NCBI GenBank assembly: GCA_041228335.1
Contig: CP166130.1
Span: forward strand, 2,265,001 to 2,329,000
From: Alphaproteobacteria bacterium LSUCC0684
Lineage (GTDB): Bacteria; Pseudomonadota; Alphaproteobacteria; Puniceispirillales; UBA1172
Length of the DNA stretch: 64,000 nucleotides
Direction of reading: 5' to 3'
Position 1 is the first letter of the stretch; each line of letters begins with the position of its first letter. The position numbers and the translations under genes were made by a program. Of this stretch, positions 56,633-64,000 are shown in pieces. The notes beneath the pieces are model-generated. The model saw only the letters and a list, made by a program, of their open reading frames with translations. It was not told where the DNA came from and searched no databases.

Positions 56633-58156
56633 TCAGGCTGAGCGGGCCTTGATCTTGTCCCAGATCACCTTGGCCAGCGGCAGCAGTATCAGGATGATTG
56701 CGATCACCGTAATCGGCCCGGCAATCGGCCGGGTGAAGAAGATGGTTATATCCCCATCCGAAAACAGCAGTGACTGCCGCAGTTTCGGCTCGGCAATCGG
56801 CCCGAGCACGATCGCCAGCACCGCCGGCGCCACCGGATAGTCGAGTATCCGGAGGAAAAATGCCCCGACGCCGACAAAGACCATCAGCCAGACATCGAAC
56901 ATATCCATATAGGCCGCATAGGTCCCGACCAGCGAGAGAACAAAAATCAACGGCGCCAGAATGGTAAATGGCATCCGGAGCATCCACAGGAAGATCGGAA
57001 TGAAGGCAAGATTCACCACCACGGCAACAACATTCGATATGTAGAATGACCCGATCAGCGGCCAGACAAAATCAGGCTGGTTGGTAAACAGCAAGGGCCC
57101 GGGCTGCAGGCCCCAGATCACCATCCCCGCCAGCAGGACCGCTGTTGTGGGTGAACCCGGTATACCGAGCGTCATCATCGGCAGCATGGCGCCGGTTGAG
57201 GCGGAATTATTGGCAGCTTCAGGTGCCGCCACCCCGTCAATCGCGCCCTTGCCGTATTGCTTGGGATCCTTGGAGGTAAGTTTTGCCACCCCATAGGCCA
57301 TCAGCGAGCCAGGCGTCGCCCCGGCGGCCGGCAATATGCCGACAAAGAAGCCCAGAAGCGAGCCGATCACCGTGCCGCGCCAGGCTTCCCGGAAGCGCAG
57401 GACCGCGTCTTTCAAACTTTCCAGCGTCACGTCCACTTTCGACATGGAGGTGCCGCCGCGGGAGGTGTTGATCGTCCATAGCATCTCCCCGATCCCGTAT
57501 ACGCCGATGGCAAGAACAAGGAAGCGGATACCATGGGAGAAACCCTGAATATCAAAGAAAATGAGGCGCGGCTCACCTGAGACGATATCAAACCCGACCG
57601 TGGCCAGAACAAGCCCGAAACAGATCGAGAAAATCGTCTTGGGGATATCGTCTCCGCCCAGTCCGACAAAAGTGGCAAAGGCAAGAAGCATGAGCGCGAA
57701 GACTTCCGGATCACCAAAGGAAAGGGCAACTCCGGCGAGGATCGGCGCAAAGGCCGTGAACATGATATTGGAGACTGTCCCGCCGACAAACGACGCCAGC
57801 GCCGCGGCCACAAGCGCGATATGTGCCTTGCCGGCAATGGCGAGCGGCCGGCCGTCAAAGGTAGTTGCCACCGCGGTCGATGCCCCGGGAATGCCGAGGG
57901 TGATCGATGAGATGGCACCACCATACATGGCGCCATAATAGATGGCCGCAAGGAAGATCATCGGTGATGTCGCGCCGCCCGTGAAGCTCTGGATCACAAA
58001 GGTAAAGGGCAGCAGAATAGCCACGCCGTTCACCGATCCAAGCCCGGGCATCGCCCCGACAAAAAGACCAACCACAACCCCGATGACCGCGAGCCCCAGA
58101 TTAATCGGCTCAAGCGCGATCAGAATACCGTTGAACAGTGCCAGAATAATATCCAT
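56633..58156 (-). CDS. tctA: tripartite tricarboxylate transporter, large membrane subunit TctA
   Basis: 507 residues with about 11-12 transmembrane helices. TctA signatures include GAMPGLGSVNGVAILLPFTF, GGATSPMIFLAAIYYGAMYG and AISSITLGIPGASTAVATTF, and a similar repeat, ASTGAMLPMMTLGIPGSPTT, in the second half. Works with TctB and the periplasmic receptor TctC in proton- or sodium-driven uptake of carboxylates. AGGGGGG precedes the ATG. It follows tctB after 27 nt and leads into the zeta-like kinase gene. Confidence 0.95.
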   Translation of the reverse strand: MDIILALFNGILIALEPINLGLAVIGVVVGLFVGAMPGLGSVNGVAILLPFTFVIQSFTGGATSPMIFLAAIYYGAMYGGAISSITLGIPGASTAVATTFDGRPLAIAGKAHIALVAAALASFVGGTVSNIMFTAFAPILAGVALSFGDPEVFALMLLAFATFVGLGGDDIPKTIFSICFGLVLATVGFDIVSGEPRLIFFDIQGFSHGIRFLVLAIGVYGIGEMLWTINTSRGGTSMSKVDVTLESLKDAVLRFREAWRGTVIGSLLGFFVGILPAAGATPGSLMAYGVAKLTSKDPKQYGKGAIDGVAAPEAANNSASTGAMLPMMTLGIPGSPTTAVLLAGMVIWGLQPGPLLFTNQPDFVWPLIGSFYISNVVAVVVNLAFIPIFLWMLRMPFTILAPLIFVLSLVGTYAAYMDMFDVWLMVFVGVGAFFLRILDYPVAPAVLAIVLGPIAEPKLRQSLLFSDGDITIFFTRPIAGPITVIAIILILLPLAKVIWDKIKARSA

Positions 58157-58183
58157 GATTGCCCCCCTAGCAGAGCCTGTTTT

Positions 58184-58714
58184 CTAGAGAAAAATATCGT
58201 AAAGCGGGATGAACAACGGCTCGAGATACCCTTTGGGAAGCACGATGCGCATCGCGATATCGAAAAAGAAGAAACTGAATACGACAAACCCGGCGGCGAT
58301 AATCAGTGATGTCGACCACCGGTGATCACCAAGAAACCGCATGTAATACACCATGAAGATCAGTATCGCGCCATAGAATCCGGCAAGATGAATGAAGATC
58401 AGGAAAGCAAGCAGGCCAAGGCCGACCGTCAGCAGCATCTTCTTGCCATAATTGTCGAGAAAAGGTTCATCGGACTGCGATGGTGGCGACGTACGGCGGA
58501 ACCAGTTCACCCCTATCCAGATACAGCAGATCAGCATGATACCCGAAAGCCAGAACGGCCAGAATCCGCTTCCCGTTCCTTCGCCTTCAACAAATCCGAT
58601 ATTGGAAAAACGGGGGATATCCGGATTCCACGATGGCGGCTCCCCGCTTTTCCACATCAGATACAGGGAGAAGATTCCCAGGATGAAAGCTGTGACTATT
58701 TCAGCTAAACGCAT
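58184..58714 (-). CDS. tctB: tripartite tricarboxylate transporter, small membrane subunit TctB
   Basis: 176 residues with four transmembrane helices, starting MRLAEIVTAFILGIFSLYLM. WPFWLSGIMLICCIWIGVNW and LTVGLGLLAFLIFIHLAG are further helices. TctB proteins are poorly conserved, but size, helix count and position between tctC (39 nt upstream) and tctA fit. A GAGAGGA site precedes the ATG. Confidence 0.92.
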   Translation of the reverse strand: MRLAEIVTAFILGIFSLYLMWKSGEPPSWNPDIPRFSNIGFVEGEGTGSGFWPFWLSGIMLICCIWIGVNWFRRTSPPSQSDEPFLDNYGKKMLLTVGLGLLAFLIFIHLAGFYGAILIFMVYYMRFLGDHRWSTSLIIAAGFVVFSFFFFDIAMRIVLPKGYLEPLFIPLYDIFL

Positions 58715-58753
58715 GATTAAATCCTCTCCCTATATGTTTTATATCCGTTCCGG

Positions 58754-59728
58754 TTACTTGATTGCTCCGGACGCTTTCAGAATTGAGCGATGGCGCTCAC
58801 GCTGGGTATTCCAGTAGGACTTCAGTTCACCACCATGCATGAAATCACCCATCAGCGACTTGCTGGTCTTGTATTTCTGCCAGTCAGCGCTGTTATAGAC
58901 CTTGGTGAAAAGATCGGTGTAATAGGCCAGCGCTTCATCGGACATGCCAGGTGCACCAACAACCGCCCGCTGCATGAAATAGCTGAAGTCACCACCCTTT
59001 TCCTTGAGGGTCGGGACTTCCGGGAACATCGGCAGACGCTCATCGGTAAAGGCAACCAGCGGCACCATGTCACCGGACTCATAGAAGCCGAGGGCTTCGG
59101 ATGGGTTGTTCACCGATGAATTCAGCTGCTTGCCAGCAACCTGCTTGGCTACCTCGCCGCCGCCCTTGTAGGGGATGTATTTCATGGTGAGGCCATACTC
59201 GTTGTTAAGATAATCGGTGATGATATTGTCTTCCGAATTCTTGCCGGTACCGCCCATGACCCAGTTAGAGCCATCAGCCTTCGCCTGCTTGAGGTAATCC
59301 TCAAACGTCTTCAGGCCGCTGTCCTTGTGGACCCAGAGCAGGAAGGTATCTTCCGCCATCCGGCCAACCGGGGCAAATTCCATGATGTCAATTTCAAGCC
59401 CTGGCTGACGAAGTGGTGTCGTGAAGAAGGAGTTCAGCGTCACCATGATCGTGTGATCAGGGTCAGAGGCACTTTTCGCGGCGATCAGCGCTTCGGCACC
59501 GGAACCGCCGGACTTGTTGGTCGGGACAAGTGGACGCCCGGCCAGATTTTCCTTTTCCACAATCGACTGCATCAGACGGGCCATTTTATCGGCACCCCCA
59601 CCTTTACCAGCCATGATGATGAAATCCACAGGCTTGGTTGGCTCCCATGCCTGGGCGGCACCGATAAAGGATGCGGTGGCAAAAGCAACGCCAGCCAGAC
59701 CCATGGTTAGTTTCTTCATATAAGACAT
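58754..59728 (-). CDS. tctC: tripartite tricarboxylate transporter receptor TctC (Bug family)
   Basis: 324 residues. Signal peptide MKKLTMGLAGVAFATASFIG ends near AQA; the mature start WEPTKPVDFIIMAGKGGGAD is the usual Bug-family beginning, and NVNKSGGSG-like NKSGGSGAEALIAAK binds the carboxylate. Ligand unknown. An AGGAGG ribosome site (59734-59739) lies 5 nt before the ATG. It heads the leftward tctCBA transcript; its 417-nt upstream gap contains several repeats. Confidence 0.95.
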   Translation of the reverse strand: MSYMKKLTMGLAGVAFATASFIGAAQAWEPTKPVDFIIMAGKGGGADKMARLMQSIVEKENLAGRPLVPTNKSGGSGAEALIAAKSASDPDHTIMVTLNSFFTTPLRQPGLEIDIMEFAPVGRMAEDTFLLWVHKDSGLKTFEDYLKQAKADGSNWVMGGTGKNSEDNIITDYLNNEYGLTMKYIPYKGGGEVAKQVAGKQLNSSVNNPSEALGFYESGDMVPLVAFTDERLPMFPEVPTLKEKGGDFSYFMQRAVVGAPGMSDEALAYYTDLFTKVYNSADWQKYKTSKSLMGDFMHGGELKSYWNTQRERHRSILKASGAIK

Positions 59729-59820
59729 TTTTTCCTCCTCGAAAGATTGTCTGCGGAATTCCCGCTTGTTGCGCCATTCTTAGGTGATGGCTTTCTATCC
59801 GGCCTCCCCACATGAGTTGA

Positions 59821-59930
59821 CCAGATAATTTCCAGATGCCGACGATGCCGGCTTCTTAGAACCTTTCCATAGTGTCGCTGAAATATGTGGATTATTCCAC
59901 CTCAGATTCTTTCCAACACCAGATAATTTC
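59821..59930. repeat. paired direct repeats and a small inverted repeat upstream of tctC
   Basis: CCAGATAATTTC occurs at 59821-59832 and again at 59919-59930, 98 nt apart. Between them GTGGA-TTAT-TCCAC (59887-59900) is an inverted repeat. The spacing would suit DNA looping by a regulator of tctCBA (inference). No -35/-10 pair was convincing here. Confidence 0.4.
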
Positions 59931-59942
59931 GCCCTGAAAGAC

Positions 59943-59976
59943 GCAACGCCTGCCACCGTAGCGAGGCAGGTGTTGC
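59943..59976. other. 12-bp stem hairpin in the fhs-tctC gap
   Basis: GCAACGCCTGCC (59943-59954) faces GGCAGGTGTTGC (59965-59976), one G-T wobble, 10-nt loop. It lies about 170 nt beyond the fhs stop and 215 nt before tctC. It has no T-run in the leftward direction, so it may be an operator or a processing hairpin. The rest of the 417-nt gap (59729-60145) shows no gene. Confidence 0.45.
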
Positions 59977-60145
59977 ATGCATAAGAAAATCGTGAAAATG
60001 AGAAAAATGTAAATCTTTTACACTTCGCGATTTCCGAGCCGATCTCCCCCGAGCCCATCACCTTGAGGCGCGCGCATTGAGCCCCTGGAAGGCTTCTTGT
60101 CTTGCCTGTTTGATGATGGGACAGGGGGAACATTCAGGTTTTCTC

Positions 60146-61822
60146 CTAGAACAGGCCTTCGATGAGGCCATCGTCGTTGATACGGATGGTTTCGGCCGAA
60201 GGCACGCGTGGCAGGCCGGGCATGGTCATGATCTCACCGCAGATGACCACGACAAAGCCGGCACCGGCGGAAAGCCGCACTTCACGCACCGGCAGGCTGT
60301 GCCCAGTCGGGGCCCCGCGCCAGTTCGGGTCGGTGGTGAAACTGTACTGGGTTTTCGCCATGCATACCGGCAGGTGACCATAGCCCTGGTCCTCCCATTG
60401 TTTCAGCTGCTCGCGGATCTTCTGATCGGCAACAATCTCATCGGCCCGGTAGATCTCCTTGGCGATGGTTTCGATCTTCTCAAAGAGCGGCATTTCATCG
60501 GGATAGAGCGGCGCGTATTTCGAGGGCGTGCTGTCGATCAGCTCAACCACCTTGGTGGCCAGCTCTTCGGTCCCTTCACTGCCCAGCGCCCAGTGTTTGG
60601 CCAGTACCGCTTCCCCGCCCTTGGCGGCGACATAATCCTTCATCGCCTGGATCTCGGCATCGGTATCGGTCACAAAATGGTTGATCGCCACGATGAAGGG
60701 CAGGCCGAACTTGCCGATATTCTCCATATGGCGGCCAAGATTGGCGCAGCCAGCCACCACCGCATCGACATTCTCCGTGCCCAGATCTGCCTTGGCCACC
60801 CCGCCATTCATCTTCATGGCGCGAACCGTTGCAACGATCACCACCGCATCCGGCTTCAGCCCGGCTTTACGGCATTTGATATCAAGGAACTTCTCCGCCC
60901 CGAGATCGGCACCAAACCCGGCTTCCGTCACCACGTAATCAGCGAGTTTCAGCGCTGTTGTCGTCGCCACGACCGAGTTGCACCCATGGGCGATATTGGC
61001 AAATGGCCCGCCATGCACAAAGGCCGGATTGTTTTCCAGCGTCTGCACCAGATTAGGCTGCATGGCCTGCTGCAGCAGCACCGTCATCGCCCCATCGGCC
61101 TTGATATCCCGGCAATAGACCGGGCTGCGGTCACGGCGATACGCAACGATGATGTCACCAAGACGCTTTTCGAGATCCGCAAGATCGGTTGCCAGACACA
61201 GGATCGCCATCACTTCCGAGGCAACGGTGATGTCAAAACCGGCTTCACGCGGAAATCCGTTGGCTACCCCGCCGAGATTGCACACGATCTGACGCAGCGC
61301 GCGATCGTTCATATCAAGCACCCGGCGGAACGCAACACGCCGGATATCAATCTCCTGCTCATTGCCCCAGTAGATGTGATTGTCCAGCATCGCCGCCAGC
61401 AGGTTATGCGCCGAGGTAATAGCGTGAAAATCTCCCGTGAAATGAAGGTTCATCTCCTCCATCGGGACCACCTGGGCATAGCCGCCACCGGCCGCCCCAC
61501 CCTTCATCCCGAAGCATGGACCAAGCGAGGCTTCACGGATGCAGACCGCCGCCTTCTTGCCGATCCGGTTGAGCCCGTCGCCAAGACCGACGGTCGTGGT
61601 CGTCTTGCCCTCACCTGCCGGGGTCGGGTTGATCGCCGTCACCAGTATAAGACGTCCATCTTCCTTGCCCGAAAGACCCGCAATGAAGCTCTCCGACACC
61701 TTTGCCTTGTCATGACCAAAGGGCAGCAGATCCTCATACGGGATATCAAGCTTTGCTCCAATTTCACCAATCGGAAGCTTTTTGGCTTCGCGTGCTATCT
61801 CAATGTCCGTTTTATACGTCAT
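60146..61822 (-). CDS. fhs: formate-tetrahydrofolate ligase
   Basis: Joins formate to tetrahydrofolate with ATP, giving 10-formyl-THF. 558 residues, the family length. Landmarks are the P-loop [59 protein letters not shown] and [16 protein letters not shown]. The ATG at 61822 comes 4 nt after the stop of the formyltransferase-like gene, and AGGA lies about 8 nt upstream. It is last in the frc-hydrolase-fhs module. Confidence 0.97.
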   Translation of the reverse strand: MTYKTDIEIAREAKKLPIGEIGAKLDIPYEDLLPFGHDKAKVSESFIAGLSGKEDGRLILVTAINPTPAGEGKTTTTVGLGDGLNRIGKKAAVCIREASLGPCFGMKGGAAGGGYAQVVPMEEMNLHFTGDFHAITSAHNLLAAMLDNHIYWGNEQEIDIRRVAFRRVLDMNDRALRQIVCNLGGVANGFPREAGFDITVASEVMAILCLATDLADLEKRLGDIIVAYRRDRSPVYCRDIKADGAMTVLLQQAMQPNLVQTLENNPAFVHGGPFANIAHGCNSVVATTTALKLADYVVTEAGFGADLGAEKFLDIKCRKAGLKPDAVVIVATVRAMKMNGGVAKADLGTENVDAVVAGCANLGRHMENIGKFGLPFIVAINHFVTDTDAEIQAMKDYVAAKGGEAVLAKHWALGSEGTEELATKVVELIDSTPSKYAPLYPDEMPLFEKIETIAKEIYRADEIVADQKIREQLKQWEDQGYGHLPVCMAKTQYSFTTDPNWRGAPTGHSLPVREVRLSAGAGFVVVICGEIMTMPGLPRVPSAETIRINDDGLIEGLF

Positions 61823-61826
61823 TTGC

Positions 61827-62738
61827 TTATCCTAATTTCTTTCCTGTGGTTAGACCTGCAGCCCTAGCCCATTCGCCTGCTGCCTGTTTGCCGCCGCCCG
61901 CCGGGCGAACTCGTTTGATGAGGATACGGCCACCATTTCCCTGCACGACCACGCCCTCATCGGTAATGTCCACCACCTCACCAGGGGTGCCATCGCCGTC
62001 GAGGCGAGCGCTGTCGTAGATCTTGATTTCATCCTCCCCCATCATTGTCCAGGCACCCGGGGCCGGGTTGGCTGCACGAATGATGTTATAGGTCTCTTGC
62101 ACCGGCCTTGACCAGTCAATTTTTGCGGCATCCTTGTTAAACCAGCCTTCATAGCTGCCATCACCGAGACGCTGGTCGTGCTTGATGATGACGCCAGCCT
62201 TGACCATGTTAAGACCCTCCATCATGGCATCGACACCCATGGGGAAAAGTTTGTTGAAATAGACATCGCCCAGAGTCTCATCGGGGCCGATCGGGCAGGT
62301 TTTCTGGAGCATGATCGGGCCTTCATCGAGGCCGTCATCCGGCCAGAAGATCGTCAGCCCGGTATGTTTCTTGCCCATGGCGATCGGCCAGTTGATCGAG
62401 GACGGACCGCGATGCTGCGGGCACAGCGACGGGTGATACTGAAAGGTGCCATAGGTTGGCGCATCGCGCACCGCTTCAGGCACGAAGAGCAGCACATAGG
62501 CCATCAGACAGATATCCGCCTTGAAGGACTGCATGAGTTCAAGAGCTTCGGGCGTTTTCCAGGAACTCGGCTGATGGAGGGGAAGCCCCTTTTCACGGGC
62601 AAGTTCAGCCAGCGGATCTTCGGGCTTGCCTTCCTTGGTGGGCGCACAGCAGACCGCCACCACATCTTCACCGCGTTCCAGCAGCCTTTCCAGCACCGCT
62701 TTACCAAAGGCCTGCTGGCCATGGAGGACAATTCGCAT
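61827..62738 (-). CDS. 10-formyl-THF hydrolase/formyltransferase-like protein
   Basis: 303 residues resembling the N-terminal hydrolase domain of animal 10-formyl-THF dehydrogenase (ALDH1L1) more than Met-tRNA formyltransferase: [20 protein letters not shown], then [20 protein letters not shown] and [20 protein letters not shown]. The catalytic His (YHPS) and Asp (DDGLD) are present; the Asn that precedes the His in formyltransferases is replaced, as in ALDH1L1. A C-terminal FMT-like barrel ([16 protein letters not shown]) follows. It may release formate from 10-formyl-THF or move a formyl group to another acceptor. It lies 26 nt after frc and 4 nt before fhs. Confidence 0.82.
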   Translation of the reverse strand: MRIVLHGQQAFGKAVLERLLERGEDVVAVCCAPTKEGKPEDPLAELAREKGLPLHQPSSWKTPEALELMQSFKADICLMAYVLLFVPEAVRDAPTYGTFQYHPSLCPQHRGPSSINWPIAMGKKHTGLTIFWPDDGLDEGPIMLQKTCPIGPDETLGDVYFNKLFPMGVDAMMEGLNMVKAGVIIKHDQRLGDGSYEGWFNKDAAKIDWSRPVQETYNIIRAANPAPGAWTMMGEDEIKIYDSARLDGDGTPGEVVDITDEGVVVQGNGGRILIKRVRPAGGGKQAAGEWARAAGLTTGKKLG

Positions 62739-62764
62739 CCCTGATCTCCCTCTCCTGTTGCGAT

Positions 62765-64000
62765 CTATTCGGCGACCGCCTTGACTTCACCCACGGCACC
62801 CGAGGCAACAACACCTTCCAGCTCATCGCCTGCATAGCCGAGGACATCGGTCAGAATTTCCATTGTATGCTCACCAAGCAAGGGTGATCGCACAACCTCA
62901 ACCGGGCTTTCCGACAATTTGATCGGGCAGCCCACCGAAATGTATTCTCCACGCTCCGGATGATCGACCCGGACAAGAGTGCCAGTGGCATAGAGCCCTT
63001 CGTCTTCCGAGATTTCCTTCATCGACAGGATCGGGCCCACCGGAATATCGAGAGGATTACACACATCCATGATCTCGAACTTGGTCTTGGTCATGGTCCA
63101 TTGCTCGATCCGTTCAAAGATTTCGTTCAACTTGTCCAGACGCTCAGGCGGCGTTGCGTAACCTTCCCGGGTTTTCCAGTCCGGCTCACCAATGACATCG
63201 CAGACCTTTTCCCAGACCGCGGCCTGCACGATGAAATAGGTATAGGCGTTGGGATCGGTCTCCCAGCCCTTGCATTTCAGGATCCGGCCAGGCTGGCCGC
63301 CACCGGAATCGTTACCCGCACGCGGGGTTGCCTCACCAAAGGGAATACCCTCACCAAACTGGGAGTATTCCTTGAGCGGGCCGGCGGCGAGGCGCTGCTG
63401 GTCCCGCAACTTGACGCGGGCAAGGTTGAGCACCGCGTCCTGCATGGCGGCGGTCACGCGCTGGCCGCGGCCGGATTTCTCGCGCTGAAAGAGCGCGGTC
63501 ACAATCCCGAGGCAGAGGTGAAGCCCGGTGCCGGAATCCCCGATCTGCGCCCCGGTCACCAGTGGCGGGCCGTCAAGAAACCCGGTAGTCGACGCCGAGC
63601 CGCCCGCGCATTGAGCCACGTTTTCATAAACCTTGCAGTCTTCATATTTGCCCGGACCAAACCCCTTGATGGACGCAAGGATGATGCGCGGGTTGATCTC
63701 CTGGATGCGCTCCCATGAAAATCCCATCCGGTCGAGTGCGCCGGGAGCAAAATTTTCCACCAGCACATCGCAGGTTTCAATAAGCCGGGTCAGGACCTGC
63801 TTGCCGGTTTCGTTCTTGGAATTCAGCTCGATCGATCTCTTGTTGTGATTGAGCATGGTGAAATAGAGACTGTCCGCCCCCGGTACGTCAACAAGCTGTT
63901 TGCGGGTGGCATCGCCAACCCCCGGGCGTTCCACCTTGATCACATCCGCGCCAAACCAGGCCAGCAACTGGGTGCAGGTCGGCCCGGACTGAACATGGGT
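62765..64000 (-). CDS. frc: formyl-CoA:oxalate CoA-transferase, 5' end off window
   Basis: Family III CoA transferase exchanging CoA between formyl-CoA and oxalate. The frame is open to the right edge; 411 codons are visible, and the N-terminus lies beyond 64000. Visible N-terminal part: [20 protein letters not shown]. The catalytic Asp is in [20 protein letters not shown], and the Gly-rich loop is [20 protein letters not shown], both matching characterised Frc proteins rather than general CaiB relatives. An oxalyl-CoA decarboxylase gene would be expected nearby, probably off the edge (inference). First visible gene of the module with the formyltransferase-like gene and fhs. Confidence 0.93.
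   Translation of the reverse strand, partial: THVQSGPTCTQLLAWFGADVIKVERPGVGDATRKQLVDVPGADSLYFTMLNHNKRSIELNSKNETGKQVLTRLIETCDVLVENFAPGALDRMGFSWERIQEINPRIILASIKGFGPGKYEDCKVYENVAQCAGGSASTTGFLDGPPLVTGAQIGDSGTGLHLCLGIVTALFQREKSGRGQRVTAAMQDAVLNLARVKLRDQQRLAAGPLKEYSQFGEGIPFGEATPRAGNDSGGGQPGRILKCKGWETDPNAYTYFIVQAAVWEKVCDVIGEPDWKTREGYATPPERLDKLNEIFERIEQWTMTKTKFEIMDVCNPLDIPVGPILSMKEISEDEGLYATGTLVRVDHPERGEYISVGCPIKLSESPVEVVRSPLLGEHTMEILTDVLGYAGDELEGVVASGAVGEVKAVAE

Noticed and set aside
59950-59976. Sigma54-like sequence (TGGCAGGCGTTGCG on the minus strand)
   Set aside because: The GG and GC elements are 8 nt apart, not the required 10, and the sequence is better explained as one arm of a hairpin.
60077-61867. 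596-codon open frame on the plus strand opposite fhs
   Set aside because: It is antisense to an unmistakable fhs gene and its translation is rich in His, Arg and Gly with no recognisable domain, as expected from the reverse of a GC-rich gene.

Overview
The window looks like chromosomal DNA of a free-living alphaproteobacterium, GC-rich by eye. The evidence is a set of gene neighbourhoods typical of that class: DUF4167-prmC-prfA-hisS-ispG-rodZ, lysC divergent from ubiG, secA beside a parvulin gene and argJ-mutT, bolA-J-domain protein-cobS-cobT-rpmB, a class I lysyl-tRNA synthetase, and groESL behind a CIRCE element. The catabolic genes at the right end (tripartite tricarboxylate transporter, CoA transferases, formate-tetrahydrofolate ligase) would fit a marine SAR116- or Rhodospirillales-like lineage, but that placement is inference. 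No rRNA, tRNA, CRISPR array, insertion sequence or phage gene was found.

Left half (1-42 kb) is mostly housekeeping. Genes from 1 to 7546 read leftward: translation termination (prfA and its methylase prmC), hisS, ispG (isoprenoids), a RodZ-like membrane protein and aspartokinase. Then come ubiG, DUF1178, secA, a periplasmic parvulin, argJ, a Nudix hydrolase, an NDUFAF5/BioC-like methyltransferase, comF, accA and a XerD-type recombinase. The recombinase overlaps a large exported protein of unknown function, which is divergent from aroK-aroB-corC-DUF2889. After that come bolA, a J-domain protein, the cobaltochelatase genes cobS-cobT, rpmB, a ribbon-helix-helix protein, pyrD, class I lysS, a DinG-like helicase, bioY, groEL-groES, heme A synthase (ctaA), aspS and a leftward operon of a DJ-1-like protein, DUF1289 and a homocysteine methyltransferase.

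Right half (42-64 kb) is accessory metabolism and transport: a YnjB/YnjC-like ABC transporter pair with no ATPase gene beside it, a TbpB-like lipoprotein, two short-chain dehydrogenases, a hotdog thioesterase, a VOC protein, a 3-hydroxyisobutyrate dehydrogenase-like protein, a glycosyltransferase, and an acyl-CoA dehydrogenase-MmgE/PrpD pair converging on a CaiB-type CoA transferase. Next is a leftward tctC-tctB-tctA operon that continues into a 604-residue protein with a zeta-toxin-like P-loop kinase domain. The last block is a tight leftward module frc - 10-formyl-THF hydrolase-like gene - fhs, which would connect formyl-CoA and formate to tetrahydrofolate one-carbon metabolism.

The least explained elements are the zeta-like kinase in the transporter operon, the frc/hydrolase/fhs module with the repeat-rich region between it and tctC, and the large exported protein near xerD. 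Several intergenic palindromes and repeats are also listed as candidate regulatory sites.
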